Origin: Deltaproteobacteria bacterium
GTDB taxonomy: Bacteria > Desulfobacterota > GWC2-55-46 > S146-73
Length of the DNA stretch: 5,970 bases
Assembly: GCA_015492355.1 (NCBI GenBank)
Contig: WGFF01000302.1
Span: 1-5,970, forward strand
Direction: 5' to 3'
In this document: piece by piece, positions 1 through 5,753 of the stretch
Position numbering within the stretch: the stretch's first letter is position 1
Layout of the letters: every line of letters begins with the position of its first letter
Position numbers and translations under genes: made by a program
Notes under the pieces: generated by a model
Seen by the model: only the letters and a program-made list of their open reading frames with translations
What the model was told of the DNA's origin: nothing
The model's database searches: none

Positions 1-306
1 GTTGCACAGTGGGGTATGAGCGAAAAGGTGGGTCCCATAAACCTGGGAAGGGGTGAGGAACATCCCTTCCTCGGCAGGGAACTCGCCCAGCCAAAACGCT
101 ACAGCGAGGATATGGCATGGCTCATGGATCAGGAGATAAGGAAACTCATAATGGATGCAGAGAGACGGGCAGAAAGGATACTCACAGAGAATAGAGACGT
201 ACTTAACAGCCTTGCAGAAAACCTGATAAAGGAAGAGGTGCTCGACAGAAAGGACATAGAGAGAATAATCGAAGGTACAAAAAAGGTGGCTATTAATCCA
301 GAATAG
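1..306 (+). CDS. ftsH: ATP-dependent zinc metalloprotease FtsH, C-terminal end (5' truncated by window)
   Basis: The reading frame is open from the first base and gives 101 codons before a TAG stop at 304-306. It begins VAQWGMSEKVGP, the conserved segment of the FtsH M41 peptidase domain just after the zinc-binding region. It continues with FLGREL, a YSED motif, an acidic helix containing DQEIRKLI, and RAERILTENRD...LAENLIKEEVLD, the standard C-terminal helical part of the protease domain. FtsH is a hexameric inner-membrane AAA+ protease that degrades misfolded membrane proteins and some short-lived regulators. The membrane segments, the AAA+ domain and the HEXXH zinc site lie outside the window. 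The internal ATG at 16-18 is Met 6 of the visible frame and not a start. The gene is convergent with the minus-strand block that follows. The tail after the conserved helix is short, so the protein ends soon after the protease domain. Identity is secure. Confidence 0.95.
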   Translation, partial: VAQWGMSEKVGPINLGRGEEHPFLGRELAQPKRYSEDMAWLMDQEIRKLIMDAERRAERILTENRDVLNSLAENLIKEEVLDRKDIERIIEGTKKVAINPE

Positions 307-436
307 GGGTGAAGAATAGCCTCACCCAAACCAATGGCAATGTGCCTGCAAATAAGCCCCTCTACCTGTGGATTATCACCCTGCCTATGGGACACATCAT
401 CTCCACCATCTCGAAAAAGCAGGATTACCCCAGAAG

Positions 437-528
437 GTTTTGGGGCTAAGGGTCTTTTGAAAATCCTCCAGATGGTACCGGGTGTTACAGAGGTACTCGG
501 CGTTTTAGTGCTAAGGGGTCTCTGAAAA
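437..528. repeat. Imperfect direct-repeat pair, two 27-bp copies
   Basis: Copy A (437-463) and copy B (502-528) both begin GTTTT, share the core CTAAGGG and end TGAAAA. They differ at a few internal positions and start 65 bp apart. Copy A includes the right arm of the 428-445 hairpin. No coding role is apparent. Confidence 0.55.
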
Positions 529-550
529 GGGTATGAAGAAGAGAGTCCAG

Positions 551-595
551 CGGGTTGTTGCCCTCCGGGTTATTACCCTCTGGGTTATTACCCTC
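551..595. repeat. Tandem 15-bp minisatellite, three units
   Basis: Three contiguous units cover 551-565, 566-580 and 581-595. The consensus is CGGGTTATTACCCTC; unit 1 has GTTG in place of ATTA, and unit 3 begins with T. Each unit carries GGGT...ACCC, so the tract is also locally palindromic. The last unit can form a larger hairpin, TTACCC (588-593) with GGGTAA (599-604) around a 5-nt loop. It lies 13 bp beyond the end of the 618-3218 gene, whose transcript would run into it. It might act as a bidirectional structured end for the two convergent genes, but there is no following T-run on the minus strand. Confidence 0.75.
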
Positions 596-617
596 TGGGG
601 GTAAAACATCCATCACC

Positions 618-3218
618 CTACATAAAGGGTATACCCTCCCTTACGAATCTCTCCTCATCCTCCCTTGTGGTGATATAGCCATCGAGCCTTTTGTGGAGGA
701 GTATTTTTAGAACCTTACCTATTACAGGACCTTCTGGAAGCCCCAGTCTCTTAAGGTCGTTACCGTTGAGATGGGGTCTTATGTATCTGAGTCTCGTGAT
801 ATAGGTGGATATATCCCTCCTTACCCTGTCTGAATCTGTCCGCCCCATGAGGTAGAGGATTATCTCTACAGGGAGTGGGGAGAGGAGTGTATGGAGATGG
901 CTCGGTTTGATATCTTCCTCAGAATGGATATTCTCAAGGGCTATTATACCATCCTTTCGCATCCTGAGGAGTTCTATCTTCTTCCTTGCCATAGTCAGCC
1001 TCTCTGCAAGCCCTATGAGTTCCCTTTCCGGGAGGGAATCGGTAAGGGCAAGGAAGAGAACACTCCATCTCTCTATCCTCTCGTCCGTATAGAGGAGCCT
1101 GTGCCAGGAAAGCGCCTCCTTTGTCCTTTCGTAGAGAGACTCCATCTCCTCATCCCAGCGTATGCCAGGGTGTATGAGCCTTAAAAGCCCCAGGGAATGG
1201 AGGCTCGTTATAGTCTCCTTCGATCTCTCCTCTTCGAGTATGTTCTTGAGTTCATAGAGTATGCGTGAGCCGGCTATTCCCTTCAGGATATCGAACCTCA
1301 CCGCATTCTTTATGAGATTGAGCGTGTGTCCACCTATCCTGAAGGCAAACTTCTCTGCAAACCGCACAGCCCTCAGTGCCCTTGTTGGGTCCTCAACGAA
1401 ACTCAGATTGTGTATGACCCTTATGGTCCTGTCCTTTATGTCCCTCTGTCCGCCGAAGAAGTCTATAAGTTCGCCGAATCTGTCCGGGTTGAGGGCTACT
1501 GCAAGGGCATTTATCGTAAAGTCCCGCCTGTAGAGATCGAGCTTGAGGGACGATACCTCTATGGACGGCAGTGCACCAGGATGCTCGTAGTACTCGAGTC
1601 TTGCTGTTGCCACATCTATCCTAAAACCATCGGGTATGAGAAGGACCGCTGTCTTGAACCTCTCATGGGTGGTTATCCTTGCGTTCAACCTCCCTGCAAG
1701 CCCCCTGGCAAATACTATCCCATCACCCTCTATCACTATGTCTATATCGAGGTTCTCGCGCCCGAGAAAGAGGTCCCTTACGAAACCACCTACCACATAA
1801 GCCCTGTAGGAGAGGGATTCTGCTATCCTGCCTGCCTCCCTGAGTATATCCACCACCCACTGGGGGAGGAGTTCCTTCATCTGTTTTGTAAGGTATCTCA
1901 CCTTCCTTGAGGATTCAGCCCTTCCACTGACCTCCTCATGGAGGAGCCTCAACATATCCGTCCTTGTGATTACACCCACCACCTTCCCCCTGTCAGATAC
2001 AACCGGGAGCAACCTCTGCCCGAAGGACAACACCCTTTTACGTATCTCCTCAATCGGTCTTGTCACCTCCACAAGATCGACCTCTGTTGTCATAAAATCC
2101 TCCACACGTGCAGACCCCAGACCATGGGCTATTGCCTTGTCGAGCACCTGCCGTGTGATAACACCCCTGAACTCACCTTCCTCTGTAACGACCACCGCAT
2201 TTATATTGAACCTCCTCATCACCTCTATGGTATCCTCCAGGGTCGTATCCGCGGGTACGGTAATGGGTGGCGAGGACATTATATCCCCGGCAGTCCTCTC
2301 AGGGGAGATGACCTTCCTTATGGCATCCAAAAGCCTTTCCCGTGCCTGAACAAGGGTCATGCCCTTGAGTGTTGCGGATGAGGCAGTAGGATGCCCACCT
2401 CCACCCAGTATCCTTGCTATCCTTCCTACATCTATACGCGGGGTCGTACTCCTTGCAACCACATGGACCCGCTCACCTGTATCAGCCATAACGAACACAC
2501 ACTCTCCATCCTCTATGTCCCTTATCCTGTGGGCAAGGGCTGATATATCACCCCTGTATCCCTCGATATGACCCTCTGCAATCAGCACATCCACCCCTCC
2601 TATGGTATAGGTGGTGGTGGACTTGAGGAACTCATCCAGTATAGATACGTCCTCTGGTGTCATCTCCTTTCTGAGGAGCTGGGCGACCCTGACAAGGTCA
2701 GCCCCCTTCTGGAGGAGAAAGGATGCGGCACTGTAGTCCTTCACAGTTGTGGATGGATAGGTGAGAAAGCCCGTGTCCTCGTATATACCTGTCATGAGGA
2801 TAGTTGCCTCATGGGGTGTGATATCTATACCCCTTTCCTTTATGATGAGCACAAGGATGGTCGTTGTGGACCCACAGGACTCCACCACCTCCACACTCCC
2901 CCTTATATCGCCCCTGCCATCGGGATGGTGGTCGTAGATATGTATATCGAGTCCCTCCTTTGAGACTATCCTCGAGAGGGGACCTATCCTTGAGGACTGC
3001 CTTATGTCCACAAGTATGAGCCTGTCTATGGAATCCAGATCGATCTCCCTGGGACGTTCTATGGGATAGGGGAAGTCTATCTCACTCAGTGCCCTTTTCA
3101 GGTCCCTTTCGAGCGAGCCTGTAAAGAGAAGGTGTGCCCCTGGGTAGAGCTTCTTTGCAGCGAGCATGGATGCGATGGTATCGAAATCTGCATTGGTATG
3201 GGATGCAATGACCTCCAT
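618..3218 (-). CDS. DHH/DHHA1-CBS-CBS-tRNA nucleotidyltransferase fusion (probable A-adding enzyme)
   Basis: This 866-aa protein has three modules. Residues 1 to about 300 are a DHH/DHHA1 phosphoesterase with its metal ligands intact: SHTNADFD (H7, D11, D13), D71 in VDIR, DHH at 96-98 and D148, plus GGGGH at 272-276. Two CBS domains follow at about 310-365 and 373-427. From about 445 comes a class II (PolA-type) nucleotidyltransferase: GG at 477-478, RD at 481-482, catalytic D491 and D493, RRDFTINALA near 564-573, and EDPTR at 609-613. The stretch between the catalytic aspartates and RRD includes YYEHPGALP, the flexible-loop region needed for adding A. In Aquifex and Geobacter, enzymes of this long form are A-adding and work with a separate CC-adding enzyme; that partner is not in this window, so A-only activity is inference. 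The start is fixed by the canonical MEVIASH N-terminus although no Shine-Dalgarno precedes it. It lies 51 bp downstream of the HAMP gene. Confidence 0.93.
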   Translation of the reverse strand: MEVIASHTNADFDTIASMLAAKKLYPGAHLLFTGSLERDLKRALSEIDFPYPIERPREIDLDSIDRLILVDIRQSSRIGPLSRIVSKEGLDIHIYDHHPDGRGDIRGSVEVVESCGSTTTILVLIIKERGIDITPHEATILMTGIYEDTGFLTYPSTTVKDYSAASFLLQKGADLVRVAQLLRKEMTPEDVSILDEFLKSTTTYTIGGVDVLIAEGHIEGYRGDISALAHRIRDIEDGECVFVMADTGERVHVVARSTTPRIDVGRIARILGGGGHPTASSATLKGMTLVQARERLLDAIRKVISPERTAGDIMSSPPITVPADTTLEDTIEVMRRFNINAVVVTEEGEFRGVITRQVLDKAIAHGLGSARVEDFMTTEVDLVEVTRPIEEIRKRVLSFGQRLLPVVSDRGKVVGVITRTDMLRLLHEEVSGRAESSRKVRYLTKQMKELLPQWVVDILREAGRIAESLSYRAYVVGGFVRDLFLGRENLDIDIVIEGDGIVFARGLAGRLNARITTHERFKTAVLLIPDGFRIDVATARLEYYEHPGALPSIEVSSLKLDLYRRDFTINALAVALNPDRFGELIDFFGGQRDIKDRTIRVIHNLSFVEDPTRALRAVRFAEKFAFRIGGHTLNLIKNAVRFDILKGIAGSRILYELKNILEEERSKETITSLHSLGLLRLIHPGIRWDEEMESLYERTKEALSWHRLLYTDERIERWSVLFLALTDSLPERELIGLAERLTMARKKIELLRMRKDGIIALENIHSEEDIKPSHLHTLLSPLPVEIILYLMGRTDSDRVRRDISTYITRLRYIRPHLNGNDLKRLGLPEGPVIGKVLKILLHKRLDGYITTREDEERFVREGIPFM

Positions 3219-3224
3219 AAGAGG

Positions 3225-3254
3225 ATGTTAACACAAAGACGGGACTGGTTACAA
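3225..3254 (-). promoter_or_regulatory. Candidate promoter for the A-adding enzyme gene (possibly leaderless)
   Basis: On the minus strand a TTGTAA (3249-3254) is followed after 18 nt by TAACAT (3225-3230), each matching the sigma-70 consensus at 4 of 6 positions. Only 6 nt separate the -10-like box from the ATG at 3216-3218, so transcription would start at or very near the start codon. That fits the absence of a Shine-Dalgarno here. Such matches are common by chance, and cotranscription with the HAMP gene is the simpler alternative. Confidence 0.25.
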
Positions 3255-3269
3255 AGCCTTTGATAAGGG

Positions 3270-3854
3270 CTATACCTTGAACCTGGAGAGCCTCCCTTCC
3301 AGCTCCTCTATATGGATGGATAGTTCCTGGAGGGTTTTGAGGAGTTCTTCCTTGGAGGGATTGTCCGAGACCTCTGATATGCGCCTGGAAGCCTCTTCTA
3401 TCCTCTGGGCAAGAGCCTTTATGGATGCGAATTCCCTCTCAAGGGCATCCGCAGTACTGTTGAAGGTGTTGAAGAGGTCTTTCAACTCCTGGGAGTCAAG
3501 CCTCTGTGTAAGGTCTCCACTGCCGAATCTCCTCACCGTGTCCCTGAAACTCTCAAGGGGTGGCTCGATACGCCGTATGAGCAGATACTCGGTTGCCACC
3601 GCAAGCACGATGACAACGAGTACAGTAACCATACTGAGGCTCCACAGTACAGGACCGAGTATCTCTTGTGTGGATGTTGCCTTGATGTGGATCTTATAGA
3701 GGCTTTCGGAGAGCTCCCTGTCGATGATGTAGTATGCTATTGTCCAGTTGATGAGGAAGGCTACGATGACTATTATGGAAAACCCTACGATGAATCTCCA
3801 CTGGAGGTCTCTCTTGATAAAGAACTTCCAGCGTCTATTCTTTAATAATTTCAT
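3270..3854 (-). CDS. Two-TM HAMP-domain membrane protein with coiled-coil tail, no output domain
   Basis: The 194-aa protein starts with a basic cytoplasmic segment (KLLKNRRWKFFIKRDLQWR). TM1 is at about 21-43, a short 20-25 aa extracytoplasmic loop follows, and TM2 is at about 67-92. A HAMP linker spans about 93-144, with the IEPPL proline and the FGSGDLTQRL turn between its two helices. A charged helix predicted to form a coiled coil runs from about 140 to the end. There is no histidine kinase, GGDEF or full MCP signalling domain, and no CXXCH in the loop. It is a HAMP relay or scaffold, or a stripped-down chemoreceptor-like protein; its signal and partner are not visible. The ATG is the only reasonable start because an in-frame TAA lies three codons upstream. 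No Shine-Dalgarno is visible. It precedes the A-adding enzyme gene by 51 bp and could share its transcript. A link to the cytochrome upstream is contextual inference only. Confidence 0.85.
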   Translation of the reverse strand: MKLLKNRRWKFFIKRDLQWRFIVGFSIIVIVAFLINWTIAYYIIDRELSESLYKIHIKATSTQEILGPVLWSLSMVTVLVVIVLAVATEYLLIRRIEPPLESFRDTVRRFGSGDLTQRLDSQELKDLFNTFNSTADALEREFASIKALAQRIEEASRRISEVSDNPSKEELLKTLQELSIHIEELEGRLSRFKV

Positions 3855-3860
3855 AATCCA

Positions 3861-3889
3861 AATTTATCATGTAACCATCCTTTAATCAA
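3861..3889 (-). promoter_or_regulatory. Candidate extended -10 promoter for the HAMP gene, possibly leaderless
   Basis: On the minus strand TTGATT (3884-3889) and TAAATT (3861-3866) are separated by 17 nt. The -10-like box is preceded by TG plus one base, as in extended -10 promoters. The start ATG (3852-3854) begins 6 nt after the box, so the predicted transcript would begin at the start codon. This agrees with the missing ribosome binding site. It is a pattern match only. Confidence 0.35.
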
Positions 3890-4007
3890 TGGAGAATTGC
3901 AACAAATGTCACCAGAGGAGCCAGTCCACCCCCAGCTGATACCTTCAGGAAAAAACAGGACCATAAGGGGATGTATACAGAGAATTTCTCATAAAGGTAT
4001 GGATTAG

Positions 4008-4037
4008 TGAAGCTCCCCGCTACAAGGCGGGGCTTCA
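4008..4037. repeat. Hairpin resembling an IS200/IS605-type element end
   Basis: GAAG (4009-4012) and CTTC (4033-4036), plus the flanking T-A pair, enclose CCCCGC (4015-4020) and GCGGGG (4027-4032) around a 6-nt loop TACAAG, with a 2-nt bulge on the left. Read on the minus strand, the GC-rich hairpin followed by GCTTCAC resembles the subterminal imperfect palindromes at the right ends of IS200/IS605 and TnpB-associated elements. No tnpA or tnpB is present, so it could be a solo end, a non-autonomous element, or just a structured repeat. Confidence 0.4.
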
Positions 4038-4041
4038 TATC

Positions 4042-4140
4042 TTCAGGGGGTTTCACCCCCTGAATCCCCCTCTTCTCTAAGGTAATATCTTTTATATTAA
4101 AGCAACCGCGTTGCTTGCTTCAGGGGGGTTGCCCCCTGAA
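4042..4140. repeat. Pair of near-identical 9-bp-arm palindromes
   Basis: Two hairpins have identical arms, TTCAGGGGG and CCCCCTGAA. The first is at 4042-4050 and 4056-4064 with loop TTTCA. The second is at 4119-4127 and 4132-4140 with loop GTTG. Both are immediately followed by TCCCCC. The arms and flank are conserved while the loops differ, as expected for a dispersed palindromic repeat kept for its structure. A degraded relative may lie at about 4322-4350. Confidence 0.8.
4100..4116. repeat. Short perfect hairpin between the paired palindromes
   Basis: AAGCAAC (4100-4106) and GTTGCTT (4110-4116) are perfect inverted repeats around a CGC loop. The hairpin sits directly before the second TTCAGGGGG palindrome and after an AT-rich stretch (4083-4099). 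Its function is unknown. Confidence 0.6.
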
Positions 4141-4173
4141 TCCCCCAAAAGCCCCTGTCCTATTGGAGATTAA

Positions 4174-4273
4174 CCTGAACCCGGCTTTCAAAGGGGTAGA
4201 GCCACCCCTATTTTTACGAGACCTGTCATTCATTCCCGCCCACAGGGTGGGGCATCCTGGCAGACCTCGTAAA
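4174..4273. repeat. 100-bp intergenic repeat, copy 1
   Basis: This block matches 4410-4509 at about 69 of 100 positions without gaps (hand count), with identical stretches CCTGAACCCGG and GGGGTAGAGCCAC. Its right part is a long imperfect palindrome. TTTACGAG (4213-4220) pairs with CTCGTAAA (4266-4273), and inside it lies a small hairpin at 4236-4250 with CCGCCC against GGGTGG, loop ACA. The similarity continues upstream to about 4119. Confidence 0.8.
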
Positions 4274-4409
4274 GAAGGCTGAGCCCGATCCATGTGATAT
4301 CCATGAAGGTATGGGATACAGGCTTGTGAAGGGTGGATACCCACTGAAACCCCAAAAGACCCTACCCTGTGGAGATTAGGCTGAAAAACACTTAAACTCA
4401 AAAAATTCA

Positions 4410-4509
4410 CCTGAACCCGGGTCTCACTGGGGTAGAGCCACTCTGTGTCTTTACAAGCCCGCCATTCATCCCGATCCAGAGGATGGGCTATTCTGGAGGG
4501 GGTCGTAAA
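4410..4509. repeat. 100-bp intergenic repeat, copy 2
   Basis: This is the diverged second copy of the 4174-4273 block, in the same orientation, ending 17 bp from the cytochrome stop codon. The outer stem is reduced to TTTAC (4450-4454) with GTAAA (4505-4509). The inner hairpin at 4471-4486 is kept as CC, a bulged G, ATCC, loop AGA, GGAT and GG. Relative to copy 1, one C-G pair has become T-A and one G-T pair has become A-T. These changes preserve pairing when read on the plus strand. Confidence 0.8.
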
Positions 4510-4526
4510 CCCTCGCGTGATGGTTT

Positions 4527-5699
4527 TTAACCCTTCTGGCTATGGAGGAGTGCACCCTTTACAGGCACGTTCTTCGGCTGATTGTGGCATCTCTTGCAGT
4601 CCGCAAAGGTGAACGACACCCTGCCGTGGCAGTGTCCGCAGAACATGCCCCTTGCCATATCTATCATCCTTATCCTGTTGCCACCAAGTTTGTCCTTGAA
4701 CAGGGCAGGATGACAGGTGGAGCACTTTATCCAGCTCGAGTGTATCTCATGATCGAATACAACGTTGTTGACCACCGGGCTGGTGGATTCAAAGAGTATC
4801 TTATTGTCCCTTACCTCGTCTTTGAAATCCTTGTTGAGTGATGTTACAGGTTTGAAGACCTTGCGTTTTTTGAGCTCGATCCAGTTTATGAACCTGAATC
4901 TGTCGAGTGGCAGTCTTCCATCGGGCAGGTTTTCAGGATGCCATTCTGCCCCAAGACGATCGGCTACCTCTTTTATCCTCTCGTGGTTTATATGGGTTAC
5001 ATCATAAAGCCGTTTTGCCTCTGCCTTTCCAGCGATATGGCACCTCTCGCAATCCCTATCAGCACCGAATGCCATCTTCCCATTATGGCATACCCCGCAT
5101 TGCTTGCCCTGGAGTATCTTTTGCTGAGAGATATCGTTCGTCCATCGCTTCATGATGAATATCTCATCATGGCAGACCTTACACTTGAACCATATCCTGT
5201 GCACCCAGTGTGGAAAGAGCACAGGGCTCAAACCCTCTGCCTCCATCTCCTTGAGATGGGTCTTCATGACAAAATTACCGAGGAACCACTCCTCCTTCTT
5301 CCACTTCATTATCTCTGCTATACGCTCCTCTTCCTTGCGTATCTCTGTGCGTATGAGGGTCTGGATCTCCTTTATCAGGTCTTCCCCGTTCCCGTGCCAG
5401 TGCTTGTACATGTAAGCCATGGTGCTGGCTATATCGAGTAGATACATCCTGTCTTCAAAATCCTTGCCCTCTTCCATGGCTTCATCTATAAGTGCCCTTA
5501 TCTCACCGGGCATTATATCCTTGCTCTTCTTAACGAGCCTTACCTGTTCCTCGAACCTGAGTCTCTTGTAGTTCTCTATGAATTCCCTGCGGAAGGAACT
5601 CTCCTTGGAAAGGGTGGTGGTGAACATGATGGATACGAAAAACAGGGATATGAGTACAGACAGGACTAATCCATGGATATGCCGTTCTCCCTTACTCAC
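4527..5699 (-). CDS. Membrane-anchored hexaheme c(7)-type cytochrome (two triheme modules)
   Basis: The 390-aa protein has six CXXCH haem-attachment motifs in two groups of three: CKVCH 173-177, CGVCH 201-205, CERCH 217-221, then CSTCH 326-330, CGHCH 354-358, CKRCH 368-372. Each group follows the layout of the c(7)-type triheme domain: an FPHWVH or FDHEIH motif whose two histidines (H164 and H167; H317 and H320) are probable axial ligands, CxxCH about 10 residues on, CGxCHxG, a short F-rich stretch, and a third motif. A hydrophobic segment at about 9-29 after basic residues is a signal peptide or uncleaved anchor, placing the haems outside the cytoplasmic membrane. Residues 31-158 are a charged, mostly helical haem-free region. 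The linker FINWIELKKRKVFKP is typical of these proteins. The expected role is periplasmic electron transfer; donor and acceptor are unknown. The GTG start is set by a strong Shine-Dalgarno 8 nt upstream. Confidence 0.9.
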   Translation of the reverse strand: MSKGERHIHGLVLSVLISLFFVSIMFTTTLSKESSFRREFIENYKRLRFEEQVRLVKKSKDIMPGEIRALIDEAMEEGKDFEDRMYLLDIASTMAYMYKHWHGNGEDLIKEIQTLIRTEIRKEEERIAEIMKWKKEEWFLGNFVMKTHLKEMEAEGLSPVLFPHWVHRIWFKCKVCHDEIFIMKRWTNDISQQKILQGKQCGVCHNGKMAFGADRDCERCHIAGKAEAKRLYDVTHINHERIKEVADRLGAEWHPENLPDGRLPLDRFRFINWIELKKRKVFKPVTSLNKDFKDEVRDNKILFESTSPVVNNVVFDHEIHSSWIKCSTCHPALFKDKLGGNRIRMIDMARGMFCGHCHGRVSFTFADCKRCHNQPKNVPVKGALLHSQKG

Positions 5700-5707
5700 A
5701 ACCTGGC

Positions 5708-5714
5708 CCTCCTT
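5708..5714 (-). promoter_or_regulatory. Shine-Dalgarno site of the cytochrome gene
   Basis: The minus strand reads AAGGAGG, 8 nt before GTG at 5697-5699. This selects the GTG start, and no ATG lies nearby in frame. It contrasts with the two downstream minus-strand genes, which lack such a site. Confidence 0.85.
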
Positions 5715-5753
5715 GGTTAAAAAGATAAGCCTCTTTCCAGCCTATCTGTTTGT

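Larger units (their letters stand above)
307..617. other. Non-coding gap between convergent genes, repeat-bearing
   Basis: I see no credible gene here. Straight after the ftsH stop, GGGTGA (307-312) and TCACCC (322-327) can pair across a 9-nt loop, but no T-run follows. A second hairpin lies at 428-445: CCCCAGAA and TTTTGGGG form 8 pairs, one of them G-T, with a very small loop. The T-rich TCTTTT follows about 8 nt later. Either could help end transcription of ftsH, but neither is a canonical intrinsic terminator. The gap also holds the direct-repeat pair and the 15-bp minisatellite listed separately. Confidence 0.6.
3855..4526. other. 672-bp non-coding, palindrome- and repeat-rich intergenic region
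   Basis: This region separates the cytochrome stop from the HAMP start. The frame at 4120-4410 (minus) resembles no family I recognise and simply runs through the repeats. From about 3990 to 4510 the DNA is a mosaic of related blocks. The string AAGGTATGG occurs at 3994-4002 and 4306-4314. A GTGAAG or CTTCAGG hairpin recurs at about 4042, 4119 and, degraded, about 4322. CCCAAAAG followed by a GGAGATTA block recurs at about 4144-4172 and 4351-4378, each time followed by a 100-bp repeat. The second block carries roughly 30 extra bp, AT-rich, at about 4384-4409. Positions 3890-3990 look featureless. No tRNA, rRNA or transposase remnant could be recognised. Confidence 0.7.

Noticed and set aside
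129..395. 88-aa minus-strand open frame overlapping the ftsH end
   Set aside because: It runs antisense through the well-conserved FtsH coding sequence and resembles no family I know.
334..525. 63-aa plus-strand open frame after ftsH
   Set aside because: It crosses the direct-repeat pair and a hairpin, has low-complexity composition, no convincing ribosome binding site and no recognisable domain.
1326..2381. Long plus-strand open frames (194 and 147 aa) with many Cys, Tyr and Pro
   Set aside because: They are antisense shadows of the nucleotidyltransferase and CBS domains, which are conserved on the minus strand.
4120..4410. 96-aa minus-strand open frame in the repeat region
   Set aside because: It starts in the AT-rich insertion of one repeat and ends in the palindrome of another, and the corresponding part of the second repeat copy is not open in the same way. 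Best explained by the repeats.
3990..4510. CRISPR array
   Set aside because: The repeats are long, diverged and irregularly spaced, with no uniform short repeats and spacers and no cas genes.
4938..5441. 167-aa plus-strand open frame
   Set aside because: It is the antisense of the cytochrome; the minus strand carries six CXXCH motifs.
5724..5743. GG-N10-GC spacing upstream of the cytochrome, suggesting a sigma-54 promoter
   Set aside because: The spacing is right, but the -12 element reads GGCTT and not TTGC(A/T), and the -24 element lacks the CAC. Too weak to call.
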